Shown piece after piece: positions 1 to 6,364 of a stretch of 11,087 nucleotides of DNA. Each line of letters starts with the position of its first letter. Position 1 is the stretch's first letter. A program made the position numbers and the translations under genes. This stretch comes from Symbiodinium natans (lineage: Eukaryota; Sar; Dinophyceae; Suessiales; Symbiodiniaceae). The DNA lies in contig CAJNDS010001258.1 in the NCBI GenBank assembly GCA_905221605.1, positions 809,857-820,943 of the forward strand. Direction: 5' to 3'. The notes below the pieces were generated by a model, which searched no databases, had not been told where the DNA came from, and saw nothing but the letters and a program-made list of their open reading frames with translations.

Positions 1-71
1 GTGGTCTGTGTGTTGTGTGTCCTGTGTGTGTGTGTGTGTGTGTCCGTGTGTTTGTGTGCTGTGGTGTGTGT

Positions 72-108
<37 letters not shown>

Positions 109-270
109 TCTGTGTGTGTGTGTGTCTGTGTGTGTGTGTGTGTGTGTGTCTGTGTGTGTGTGTCTGTGTGTGTGTGTGTGTGTCTGTCTGTGTGTCTGTG
201 TGTGTGTGTGTGTCTGTCTGTGTGTCTGTGTGTGTCTGTGTGTGTGTGTCTGTGTGTGTGGGTGTGGGTG
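1..270. repeat. (TG)n / TGTC microsatellite
   Basis: Almost pure TG dinucleotide repeat interrupted by TGTC or TC steps every 10-30 bp and by a few GGTG variants near the right edge. It continues off the left end of the window. All three + frames are open because a TG/TC tract contains no stop codon, so the Cys/Val-rich open frames here are artefacts. Alternating purine-pyrimidine TG tracts of this length are known to favour Z-DNA and replication slippage. Confidence 0.97.
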
Positions 271-377
271 TGTGTTTGTTTGTGCTTGCGTGTTTTGCTT
301 ATGTTCGTGGAATAAAAGTGCTAGTACGATATAGCAGAGTTCAGTAAAGTGTAGCATCGCATAGCATAGTACCGTAA
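271..377 (+). repeat. Tandem duplication, copy 1 (107-bp unique part)
   Basis: This copy aligns without gaps to 394-500, with 6 mismatches in 107 positions. It starts at TGTGTTTGTTTGTG, includes TTTTGCTTATGTTCG and GGAATAAAAGTGCTAG, and ends in GTAA after a run of ATAGC/ATAGT pentamers. It follows the long TG tract; copy 2 follows a shorter one at 378-393. The duplicated unit is therefore TG tract plus unique part, with a 123-bp period. Confidence 0.93.
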
Positions 378-393
378 TGTGTGTGTGTGTGTG
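378..393. repeat. Short (TG)n tract between duplicated copies
   Basis: A pure TG run that repeats in miniature the tract before copy 1. Its presence shows that the duplication included part of the microsatellite. Confidence 0.9.
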
Positions 394-500
394 TGTGTTT
401 GTTTGTGTTTGCGTGTTTTGCTTATGTTCGTGGAATAAAAGTGCTAGTACGATCTAGCAGAGTTCAGTAAAGTATAGCATAGCATAGTATAGTACGGTAA
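394..500 (+). repeat. Tandem duplication, copy 2 (107-bp unique part)
   Basis: Ungapped partner of 271-377, about 94% identical. Differences include C/T in the GYTTGCG segment, A/C in GATMTAGCAG and four in the ATAGC/ATAGT tail. The divergence indicates a fairly recent but not brand-new duplication. Confidence 0.93.
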
Positions 501-640
501 CTTTATAATATCGTATCGTATAGTATCCTCTGGTAGAAGTATTAGTATGCGTATGAGCATGAGTATGAGTATGGGTAATACAGTTGTAATTTGTAATCGA
601 AATGGCGAGAGCATAGTATAGTATAGCGCTTCTGTTTTTT
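474..640. repeat. AT-rich cryptic simple repeats (ATAGY pentamers, GTATGA hexamers)
   Basis: Positions 474-530 and 610-627 hold irregular pentamers of the form ATAGC/ATAGT/GTATC. Positions 545-580 hold six hexamers close to GTATGA. The reverse-strand open frame over this stretch begins with a hydrophobic run but continues into His/Thr and Tyr-rich simple sequence. I read it as chance, not a secreted protein. Confidence 0.75.
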
Positions 641-731
641 TGGATGGGAGGTGTAGAAATTCTAGGAACTACTACCACCGCTGCTAGTAAGCACAACAAA
701 GACGACGAGAAACACCGCACGACATTTATCA

Positions 732-763
732 CAACCCTAAACCCGAAACCCTAAATCCTAAAG
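732..763 (-). repeat. Telomere-like block 1 (CCCTAAA on +)
   Basis: About four degenerate heptamers, including CCCGAAA and ATCCTAA variants. It is the first telomere-type block in the window and is separated from the next by about 650 bp of unique sequence. Confidence 0.9.
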
Positions 764-1407
764 TAGCTTGCACAAGTAATGCCAACCTTACAAGCCGAAT
801 TACTATAAGGGGTCGGAATGGCTTCTAATAATATTCCCTTATGTTCCCTTTGTATTTGTACTATAATCACCCCCAAAAAGCCGATGATATTCTTGTGAGT
901 GTACAAAACACTTCTGTTTCACCTTCATCGCACAGACTTCGGTCCGCATACCCCCAAAAGCCTATTCCAATTATTCAGGCCCTGTAATGACCTTACAATG
1001 CCCACAGCCACGCCAGACTCCTGGTGTGCGGGCACTCCGGCAACACGCGGATGGAGCAGCGCCACGTGGGCTACGACAGCCTGGCACAGCTGGGCACCCA
1101 GCGTATTCCCAGACCTTTCGAGGTGGGGCTGGAGATTTCCTTTGTGATGTGTGACATTTTAATGCTCCAAGTAGAGGGCTTGATTACGGGATTACATGAC
1201 GAGCCGACATGGATGCTCTGGCACTCGGATGAGTCTGTCGAGTTTATTTCGTTGCATACCAGCACCGCTCCTCAAAGGAAGCTGAACATGCCGTTTGCCG
1301 CAGAGGCTGCCCTAACGATTTGTGGCAAACTTTGTGCGCTTGCTTGAAATGAGCGGCGCCACAGATTTGACGGGGGCTCCATCCAGACACTGCAGGGTGG
1401 CATTCAA
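764..1407. other. Unique stretch without a recognisable gene
   Basis: Mid-GC sequence without telomeric heptamers. Open frames at 899-1147 and 1024-1347 (+) overlap in different frames; the second would encode 107 residues starting MCGHSGNTRMEQRH and has a fairly mixed composition. I recognise no domain, and lengths near 100 codons are expected several times by chance in this window. A short exon cannot be excluded. I see no convincing promoter, RNA gene or splice pattern that would decide it. Confidence 0.5.
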
Positions 1408-1419
1408 GGAACACTGGGG
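1408..1419 (+). repeat. Direct repeat, left copy, flanking telomeric block 2
   Basis: GGAACACTGGGG, identical to 1453-1464. It sits immediately before the telomeric block and resembles a target-site duplication. Confidence 0.9.
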
Positions 1420-1452
1420 GTTTAGGGTTTAGGGTTTAGGGTTTAGGGTTTA
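1420..1452 (+). repeat. Telomere-like block 2 (TTTAGGG on +), short perfect insert
   Basis: A 33-bp perfect GTTTAGG array of a little under five units with no degenerate heptamer, lying exactly between two copies of a 12-bp direct repeat. It has no body sequence other than telomeric repeats, so it looks like a pure telomeric insertion. Confidence 0.95.
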
Positions 1453-1464
1453 GGAACACTGGGG
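1453..1464 (+). repeat. Direct repeat, right copy, flanking telomeric block 2
   Basis: GGAACACTGGGG, a perfect match to 1408-1419. The second copy continues into CACTGGAACGTG, which does not match the telomeric insert. Confidence 0.9.
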
Positions 1465-1575
1465 CACTGGAACGTGTAGGCTGGGTGTCTGGGGTACTGT
1501 GGCGTGGGCACTGACCTCACCGCTGCACGCATGGCGCTGAAGGGATACTCTAGAGTCTGTAAGTGGCAACTTCGG

Positions 1576-1643
1576 GGTTGGGATGTTCCCCCACAGGCCA
1601 ACAGTCCTTAACTGTCAGTATAGGGGGGGGGAACATCCCAACC
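1576..1643. repeat. Perfect 17-bp inverted repeat (hairpin)
   Basis: GGTTGGGATGTTCCCCC at 1576-1592 is the exact reverse complement of 1627-1643. The 34-nt loop holds a second stem, ACAGT at 1601-1605 with ACTGT at 1611-1615. The arms could be the ends of a very small inverted-repeat element or a structured RNA. No flanking target duplication is visible and no transcript can be inferred. Confidence 0.85.
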
Positions 1644-1740
1644 AAGGGGATTCGTTCTGCTACTCTGGGGGGTTGGACCTCAAGTTCCCAAGAACTTCAA
1701 TCCCATCCTGAGACAAGCAAGCTTTGGCCAACGCAGCCTT

Positions 1741-1812
1741 AATCCCCTCCCCCAATATTTGCCCCCCCCCCCCCCCTACCCCCTAATATTCAGTACCCCC
1801 CCATTCTTAGGA
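1741..1812 (+). repeat. C-rich repeat, copy A (related to 7346-7428)
   Basis: Begins AATCCCCTCCCCC, includes a C15 run at 1762-1776 and then CCCCCTAATATTCAGTACCCCCCC followed by ATTCTTAGG. A second region near 7346 has the same order: AATCCC-YTCCCCC, CCCCCTAGTAATAAGTACCCC, then ATTCTACA. Low complexity inflates the resemblance, so homology is likely but not certain. Confidence 0.5.
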
Positions 1813-1890
1813 TTGAAGCCAGTCAACATAGGAACCTAAATACTTCCTTCCGAAAATGGGGGAAGAACAGCTCTTTTCAAAGAGCTTGTA

Positions 1891-1992
1891 GCCCTAAGCC
1901 CTTAAACTCTGACCCTAAAGGCACTAAACCCTAAACCCTACACCCTAAACCCTAAACTCTGAACCCTGAACCCGAAACCCTAAACCCCCAAC
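1891..1992 (-). repeat. Telomere-like block 3 (degenerate CCCTAAA)
   Basis: A run of heptamers with many variants (CCCTAAG, CTCTGAC, CCCTACA, CCCTGAA, CCCGAAA). The degeneration suggests an older block than the perfect arrays elsewhere. Confidence 0.93.
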
Positions 1993-2091
1993 CCTGGTTC
2001 CCATATACCTCGCAGATCCGCAACTCAGGGTGCTTGGCGCAGATCAAGTATGGAGCGTCGATCCGCAGGACGAGCTCAGGCCCGGATTGCG

Positions 2092-2178
2092 CTTTAGGCT
2101 TTAGGCTTTAGGGTTTAGGGTTTAGGGTCAGAGTTTAAGGTTTAGGGTTTAAGTTTTTAGGTTTAAGGTTTAGGGTTC
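2092..2178 (+). repeat. Telomere-like block 4 (TTTAGGG)
   Basis: Opens with CTTTAGG variants, then canonical units, then degenerate TTTAAGG and TTTTTAGG forms. The 2213-2255 stretch downstream keeps eroded traces such as TTTGGGG, TTTCGGG and TTCAGGG. Confidence 0.93.
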
Positions 2179-2328
2179 ATATAGAGTGGTTGCAACAAAT
2201 GAGGCGTTGACAAGGTTTTGTTTGGGGTTTCGGGCTTCAGGGTCGAGAGTTTAGCGTCTGCTAGCACTGCTCGTACCTGATGTTCGGCTCGGTATGCACA
2301 AGTAACGGCAGTTTCGGCTTCAACTGAT

Positions 2329-2381
2329 CCCCAAACCCAAAACCCAAAACCCTAAACCCTAAACCCTAAAACCCTAAGCCC
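2329..2381 (-). repeat. Telomere-like block 5 (CCCTAAA/CCCAAAA)
   Basis: Starts with CCCCAAA and CCCAAAA variants, moves into three canonical units, and ends with a CCCTAAG. It faces opposite to block 4. Confidence 0.93.
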
Positions 2382-2530
2382 ATGTTAGTTTGAGTAGTCC
2401 CGGCCTTGAGCCCATTCTCTGCCCACTTTTCGACTGAGGGGTTTTCAGCATGTTTGCCGCTCTTGGTGCCCGGGGTACATTCGCAAAGCAAACGCTGCTT
2501 TTTCAGCTTGGCTTCGGCAACGTGTTTGAC

Positions 2531-2564
2531 AAAACCCTAAACCCTAAACCCTAAACCCTAAACC
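2531..2564 (-). repeat. Telomere-like block 6 (CCCTAAA)
   Basis: Four and a half near-perfect heptamers between unrelated flanks (GTTTGAC on the left, CGATTCACC on the right). No direct repeat surrounds this one. Confidence 0.95.
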
Positions 2565-2678
2565 GATTCACCTCTTCCTTGAGGCTGAATGGGCTCATGG
2601 CGGTGACTCAACACTTGGTCTCCACGCCCTGGATGGCATCCATGCTACGCGACGCGTGCCCGGGCTGCCTTTTGGGAG

Positions 2679-2738
2679 GTTTAAGGTGTAAGGTTTAGGG
2701 TTTAGGGTTTAGGGTTTAGGGTTTAGGGTTTAGGGTTT
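2679..2738 (+). repeat. Telomere-like block 7 (TTTAGGG)
   Basis: Degenerate on the left (TTTAAGG, TGTAAGG), then seven canonical units. An open frame at 2741-3157 starts just after it and reads through the next telomeric block as ordinary codons. I do not regard that frame as a gene. Confidence 0.95.
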
Positions 2739-2949
2739 GCATGCCGCTTGGTGGCTTATCCGTTTACATGTTCTTTTTGCTAGTTGGGGTCGGGGGTGAA
2801 GAACCCCAGCAGCACGGGTTCTGGGACTTAAGGTGGAAGGTAATCCTGCTCAGGGCTCCAAGTTTAACTTTGAGGTCGAAGCAGAGCAGTAGGAGAAATG
2901 AGAACTATTCTTGGTCATCACCCTATGTCAGAGTCCTAGGTTCAGCCAA

Positions 2950-2964
2950 TTGCTCTTCTTGCTC
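2950..2964 (+). repeat. Direct repeat, left copy, flanking block 8
   Basis: TTGCTCTTCTTGCTC, identical to 3069-3083. Confidence 0.88.
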
Positions 2965-3068
2965 AAAGAGGGTTTTGTGGTTTAGGGTTTTTACCCTAAA
3001 CCCTAAACCCTTAACCCTAAACCCCAAACCCGGAACCCTAAACCCTAAACCCTCTTTGCACAGCCCTT
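2965..3068. repeat. Telomere-like block 8 with head-to-head orientation switch and inverted ends
   Basis: Begins in TTTAGGG orientation (GTGGTTTAGGGTTTTT) and flips at about 2991 into CCCTAAA units, several of them variant (CCCTTAA, CCCCAAA, CCCGGAA). Its edges form a perfect 12-bp inverted repeat, CAAAGAGGGTTT at 2964-2975 and AAACCCTCTTTG at 3047-3058. The whole unit lies inside a 15-bp direct repeat. This combination resembles a small foldback element as much as a plain telomeric block. Confidence 0.85.
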
Positions 3069-3083
3069 TTGCTCTTCTTGCTC
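3069..3083 (+). repeat. Direct repeat, right copy, flanking block 8
   Basis: TTGCTCTTCTTGCTC, a perfect match to 2950-2964. The following bases (TGTCTTC) do not continue the match. Confidence 0.88.
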
Positions 3084-3189
3084 TGTCTTCGGGGTGTTTC
3101 AACGGTGGCCTGCCATGGGGCCTGCGTCGCGCAGAACACGCAGCGGACCCCACGTGATTGCTGTTACCTGGGCCCTTGGGCCTTGGGGC

Positions 3190-3200
3190 CTTAGGGCCTC
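3190..3200 (+). repeat. Direct repeat, left copy, flanking block 9
   Basis: CTTAGGGCCTC, identical to 3255-3265. It ends a local GGGCCTT-like mini-repeat (3171-3200), which makes a chance match slightly more likely than at the other flanked blocks. Confidence 0.75.
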
Positions 3201-3254
3201 TAAACCCTAAACCCTAAACCCTTAACCCTTAACCCTAAACCCTAAACCCGAAAG
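3201..3254 (-). repeat. Telomere-like block 9 (CCCTAAA)
   Basis: Seven heptamers, including two CCCTTAA variants, ending in ACCCGAAAG. It lies exactly between two 11-bp direct repeats. Confidence 0.93.
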
Positions 3255-3265
3255 CTTAGGGCCTC
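3255..3265 (+). repeat. Direct repeat, right copy, flanking block 9
   Basis: CTTAGGGCCTC, a perfect match to 3190-3200, followed by unrelated AGGGTGTGAGG. Confidence 0.75.
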
Positions 3266-3358
3266 AGGGTGTGAGGGAGTGTTGCGGGGTTTGGGCTTGG
3301 GCTTGACGCTGAGGTTCTGACAGCTTCCTTTCTTTAACGGCTCACCCTAAAAGAAGGC

Positions 3359-3448
3359 CCGAAAGCCCTAAAGCCCTAAAGCCCTAAAGCCCTAAAGCCC
3401 TAAAGCCCTAAGCCCTATAAACCCTAAAACCTAAACCCTAAACCTTTT
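3359..3448 (-). repeat. Telomere-related block 10, octamer AAAGCCCT
   Basis: Most of the block is a homogeneous 8-bp repeat, AAAGCCCT (3362-3409), with ordinary CCCTAAA-type units only at the right end. The octamer differs from the usual heptamer by one inserted G and has been expanded locally. Confidence 0.93.
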
Positions 3449-3541
3449 TGGTTAACGTCCAAGTCCCGGCAAGTCCCTGCAAGGTGCTATGATGTCTCCA
3501 GCCTGGTGATTGGGGGATGGTGGCTTGGACCCGAAAGCTTC

Positions 3542-3608
3542 ACCCTAAACCCTAAACCCTAAACCCTAAACCCTAAACCCTAAACCCTAAACCCTAAACC
3601 CTAAACCC
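3542..3608 (-). repeat. Telomere-like block 11 (CCCTAAA)
   Basis: About nine perfect units and a terminal CCCCAAA. The left flank ACCCGAAAGCTT also occurs at the right edge of block 9 (3246-3257), possibly a shared degenerate heptamer plus chance. Confidence 0.96.
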
Positions 3609-3694
3609 CAAAATACACCTAGTCCCCAAGCAAGCTGTACCAGCTCCCCCGTGCCATCAATAGAGTTCTTTTGCTCGTGGTTGCTATTGTTTTT

Positions 3695-3768
3695 AAGCCC
3701 TAAACCCTAAACCCCAAACCCCAAACCCCAAACCCTAACCCTATACCCTAAACCCTAAACCCTAAACG
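3695..3768 (-). repeat. Telomere-like block 12 (CCCTAAA with CCCCAAA core)
   Basis: Canonical units surround a run of three CCCCAAA units and a six-base CCCTAA. The mixed structure indicates internal variant expansion. Confidence 0.95.
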
Positions 3769-3855
3769 CTTTTTGGAGGAGTTTTGGTGTCAACCTCACG
3801 AACCATGCGGTTCGTCAGCTCGAGGCACGTTGGCTCTGTTGTTCGGGACCATCTG

Positions 3856-3892
3856 AGGTTTAGGGTTGAGGGTTTAGGGCTTTAGGCTTAGG
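3856..3892 (+). repeat. Telomere-like block 13 (degenerate TTTAGGG)
   Basis: Five loosely spaced units including TTGAGGG, CTTTAGG and CTTAGGG forms. Confidence 0.88.
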
Positions 3893-4022
3893 GCTGTTGA
3901 TTAAAGAAAGTAGGAGACACGACGTCTATAAGGACTCCGGACCTTCACTTAGTCCATCAGAGTTTCAGATCAGACTGAGGGTTGCAGATTTTGCCCAACT
4001 TCTGGACATCCCAATCTGTTCG

Positions 4023-4167
4023 TTAGGGTTTAGGGTTTAGGGTTTAGGGTTTAGGGTTTAGGGTTTAGGGTTTAGGGTTTAGGGTTTAGGGTTTAGGGTT
4101 TAGGGCTTAGGGCTTAGGGCTTAGGGCTTAGGGCTTAGGGCTTAGGGCTTAGGGCTTAGGGTTTAGC
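4023..4167 (+). repeat. Telomere-like block 14, TTTAGGG array switching to CTTAGGG
   Basis: About twelve perfect TTTAGGG units are followed abruptly by eight consecutive CTTAGGG units (4106-4161), then a last TTTAG. The sharp boundary between two internally perfect sub-arrays is best explained by local amplification of one mutated unit. Confidence 0.97.
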
Positions 4168-4213
4168 ACCCCTGGAGCTGGAGCTCCTGAACGAAAAAGC
4201 ACCTCAAAAAAAA

Positions 4214-4318
4214 AAGGGTACTATAGGGACTAGTATTGTTTATTCGAAAAATATTCTTCCTTGTTAAGGGTACTATAGGGACTAGTATTTTTCTTTTGTG
4301 GTTCTTAAGCAAATAGTA
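4214..4318 (+). repeat. Dispersed repeat, copy B, with internal 24-bp duplication
   Basis: A 24-bp segment starting AAGGGTACTATAGGG occurs perfectly at 4214-4237 and 4266-4289. The right part (4249-4318: AAATATTCTTCCTT ... GGTTCTTAAGCAAATAGTA) matches 6754-6828 in order, including the terminal GTTCTTAAGCAAAT. The left inverted terminus present in the other copy is missing here and the duplicated segment stands in its place. It is probably a rearranged member of the same family. Confidence 0.8.
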
Positions 4319-4433
4319 TTTTCGGAACATGCGACTGCTGCAGGCCCTTGGCATTCCAGTTCGCGGCGTGTTCACTCTGGACGATAGGCTGCCTGGTCTG
4401 CACTCGCCCAGCACTAAAACGATTACTTGCATC

Positions 4434-4712
4434 ATTTGTTGTCGTGTTTGTCGTCAGCTGCGTCGTTGTTCTTTTTGATCTTATTGGTGTTGGTCGTCTT
4501 GATTTGCTATGGTATTCTTGCTCTTTTGGTGCGTGCTCTACGACTTTACTTGTTGTGTTGTTGTTCTTCTTCTTCTACTTCTTCATAACATCCTCTTCTT
4601 TTTTGATGCTTCTTACTTTTCTGACTCTTCCTCTTCTTCTTCTTCTTCTTCTTATTCTTATTCTTCTGCTTCTTAGTCTTCTTCTTCTGCTGCGTGCTCT
4701 TCTTTCTTGATT
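4434..4712. repeat. Pyrimidine/TTC-rich simple sequence
   Basis: GTC/GTT-type triplets on the left grade into TTC/CTT repeats. The purest CTT run is near 4631-4653, with ATT and TGC interruptions after it. Confidence 0.88.
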
Positions 4713-4788
4713 ATTGCTGTTCAACGTTGAGGGGCTTCAGGCTGTGAAGGGCAGCAGCCGTCCTTCCAAGAGTCTTCTACACCTTTCT

Positions 4789-4863
4789 AACCCTAAACCC
4801 TAAACCCTAAACCCCTAAACCCCTAAACCCCTAAACCCTAAACCCTAAAACCCTACAAACCCT
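4789..4863 (-). repeat. Telomere-like block 15 (CCCTAAA with CCCCTAAA octamers)
   Basis: Canonical units enclose three consecutive octamers with an extra C. The right end decays through AAAACCCTAC into CCTGTATGG. Confidence 0.95.
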
Positions 4864-4932
4864 GTATGGTTAGAGGCAAGCGAAGCCGAAAACTCAGATG
4901 GCCCAAAGCGACCCCAGGCCCGCAACTGCAAA

Positions 4933-4997
4933 TTTAGGGTTTAGAGTTTAGGGTTTTGGGTTTTGGGTTTTAGGGTTTAGGGCTTAGGGTTTTGGGA
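4933..4997 (+). repeat. Telomere-like block 16 (TTTAGGG/TTTTGGG)
   Basis: Mixed units including TTTAGAG, TTTTGGG twice in a row, and CTTAGGG. Confidence 0.92.
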
Positions 4998-5065
4998 GGG
5001 AGGCAGATCAGCTTGGTGATGGGCCGAGAGTGTAAGTGGTAAGTCTAAAGAGGGCCGTGTGACTC

Positions 5066-5085
5066 AAACCCCAAACCCGGAATCC
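5066..5085 (-). repeat. Telomere-like block 17, remnant
   Basis: Two or three eroded units (CCCCAAA, CCCGGAA). Confidence 0.6.
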
Positions 5086-5110
5086 CAATGCCCGGTGCTC
5101 TCCGAGTGTC

Positions 5111-5170
5111 CAAACCCTCCGCCCTAAACCCTAAACCCTAAACCCTAAACCCTAAACCCGAAACCCTAAC
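5111..5170 (-). repeat. Telomere-like block 18 (CCCTAAA)
   Basis: One detached AAACCCT at 5111, then about five perfect units and a CCCGAAA before CCCTAACGGGC. Confidence 0.94.
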
Positions 5171-5262
5171 GGGCAGAAAATGTGCGCCTGAGACCTCCGG
5201 GGTAGAAGATGGGCGCCCCAAGGAGTGATCAGGCCTCTCTACAGTTCCCTGAGCTTCGGTTG

Positions 5263-5336
5263 AGTTAGGGTTTAGGTTTTGGGGTTCAGGGATGAGGGAC
5301 TTAGGGTTTAGGGTTTAGGGTTTTGGGCTTAGGGCT
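5263..5336 (+). repeat. Telomere-like block 19 (degenerate TTTAGGG)
   Basis: Includes TTTTGGGG, TTCAGGG, GATGAGGG and CTTAGGG variants around three canonical units. Confidence 0.92.
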
Positions 5337-5658
5337 GCAACGTCTGAGGACGCCGATATCCACTCGATACGACTACGAGTGGGAGAGATGTGCGCAGACA
5401 CGGTGCCTTGATCCAAGCATTTATGAGAGTTCGGGCCTGTGGTGTTGGCTGTACAGAACACTGAATTTACTGGGTCTTCTGGGTATTCTGCGTGTTCTGC
5501 GTGTTCTGGGTGTTCTGCTCGGTGCCCTGAGTGTGCTACCGGGCTGGAAAAAGATCAGGGCCATTCCCGATTTCTTAGGGTAGCAGGGTCGACCTGATAG
5601 CTTGGAGTTGAAGGCGATAGCACATAGGGTGACCAGGCCTTCAATCTGAGTGGGTCTT
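5337..5658. other. Unique stretch with a 9-bp tandem repeat, no supported gene
   Basis: An 86-codon frame (5323-5583, +) begins inside the preceding telomeric block. Its Leu-rich second half comes from the 9-bp repeat at 5470-5519. No domain is recognisable. Confidence 0.55.
5470..5519 (+). repeat. 9-bp tandem repeat, about 5.5 units
   Basis: Units close to GTTCTGSGT (CTTCTGGGT, ATTCTGCGT, GTTCTGCGT, GTTCTGGGT, GTTCTGCTC). Divergence between units is moderate. Confidence 0.85.
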
Positions 5659-5694
5659 CGGGTTTAGGGATTCAGAGTTTAGGGGTTAGGGTTT
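5659..5694 (+). repeat. Telomere-like block 20, eroded (TTTAGGG)
   Basis: Five units, most with a substitution or an extra base (TTTAGGG, ATTCAGAG, TTTAGGGG, TTAGGG). Confidence 0.85.
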
Positions 5695-5975
5695 GAACAC
5701 GGGAATCCGTAGGTTTTTGCTGTTGTTGCAAACCCGGAGAGGAGGGTGCCGTTCATGTTAAAAAATGGTTTACCAGAGGTTGGGTGTTTGAGGGTGGCGG
5801 CGCGCGGTCGCAACGGGATATCTAGTCTCTGGTGAGAACAGATCGTGATTTGGCACGTGCGACAAAGCAGGACACAGGATCAGCGACGAGACAAGTTTTT
5901 GAACCAAGGTCTAAGTCCGACATATCTGGCCCCAGGACAAACCTTTGGAAAACGAAGCCTTGAAGCCTAGACAGT
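5695..5975. other. Unique stretch, nothing recognised
   Basis: Mid-GC unique sequence without telomeric heptamers, long open frames, strong hairpins or recognisable RNA motifs. Confidence 0.6.
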
Positions 5976-6119
5976 ACTAAACCCTAAACCCTAAACCCTA
6001 AACCCTAAACCCAAAACCCTAAACCCTAAACCCTAAACCCTAAACCCTAAACCCTAAACCCTAAACCCTAAACCCTAAACCCTAAACCCTAAACCCTAAA
6101 CCCTAAACCCTAAACCCTA
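5976..6119 (-). repeat. Telomere-like block 21, long near-perfect CCCTAAA array
   Basis: About twenty heptamers with a single clear variant (CCCAAAA near 6010). This is one of the two longest and most regular arrays and therefore probably young or kept homogeneous. The flanks (GACAGTAC on the left, CACACCAGGG on the right) are unrelated. Confidence 0.98.
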
Positions 6120-6364
6120 CACACCAGGGCTCTGAGATTGCGGCGCCTATGCCCAGGACAGACATTCTGAACTCCAAGCCTTACACTGCACACCGTGAAC
6201 CCCGACCTGTCGACAATAAGTTGAATATGAGAAGTGCTCGAAATTTTGCGCTGGCCAGAGGAGAGAAGAACTTAAACCGACGGATCCCTTACGCAGAAGC
6301 CTTTCAACCCTAGTGAACCTCACATTCCTCACGTTCCAAGCTCCTCTTGCCCCCTGTGCCTTGT
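6120..6364. other. Unique stretch, no supported gene
   Basis: A 61-codon reverse-strand frame (6147-6332) of mixed composition is the only open frame. It has no recognised family and is within chance length. Confidence 0.55.

Larger units (their letters stand above)
1465..1880. other. Unique stretch with hairpin and C-rich tract, no gene
   Basis: No open frame of note. It contains the strong inverted repeat at 1576-1643, a C-rich segment at 1741-1805, and a small perfect hairpin at 1869-1886 (AGCTCTTT, 2-nt loop, AAAGAGCT). I see no recognisable RNA gene. Confidence 0.6.
4168..4788. other. Long non-telomeric stretch, no supported gene
   Basis: Contains the dispersed repeat at 4214-4318 and then pyrimidine-rich simple sequence. 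The 120-codon open frame at 4348-4710 encodes almost only Leu, Val, Phe and Ser because it reads T- and C-rich repeats, so I do not call it a membrane protein. The frame on the other strand (4163-4435) crosses the dispersed repeat and shows no family. Confidence 0.6.

Noticed and set aside
1-347. Three overlapping Cys/Val-rich open frames
   Set aside because: They are translations of the (TG)n microsatellite, which is open in every + frame. No gene evidence.
454-732. Reverse-strand frame with a signal-peptide-like start
   Set aside because: After the hydrophobic start it consists of translated TG and ATAGY simple repeats; there is no plausible mature protein.
899-1347. Possible metallophosphoesterase-like 'CGHSGNTRMEQ' exon
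   Set aside because: The GHS-type triplet is too short to assign a family, no other catalytic motif is visible, and the frame length is within chance.
769-2305. TGCACAAGTAA shared at 769-779 and 2295-2305
   Set aside because: An 11-bp match between arbitrary positions is expected several times by chance in 11 kb; the flanks do not align.
2741-3157. 138-residue + frame and the 76-residue frame opposite
   Set aside because: Both read straight through a telomeric block as codons (LNPKPLTLNPKP and its reverse), so openness reflects the heptamer, not selection.
3359-4167. CRISPR-like repeat-spacer array
   Set aside because: The repeats are 7-8 bp tandem units, spacers vary from 50 to 650 bp, and the sequence is eukaryotic in character.
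4348-4710. Hydrophobic 120-residue putative membrane protein
   Set aside because: Leu/Val/Phe runs come from TTC/CTT simple sequence; nothing else supports a gene.
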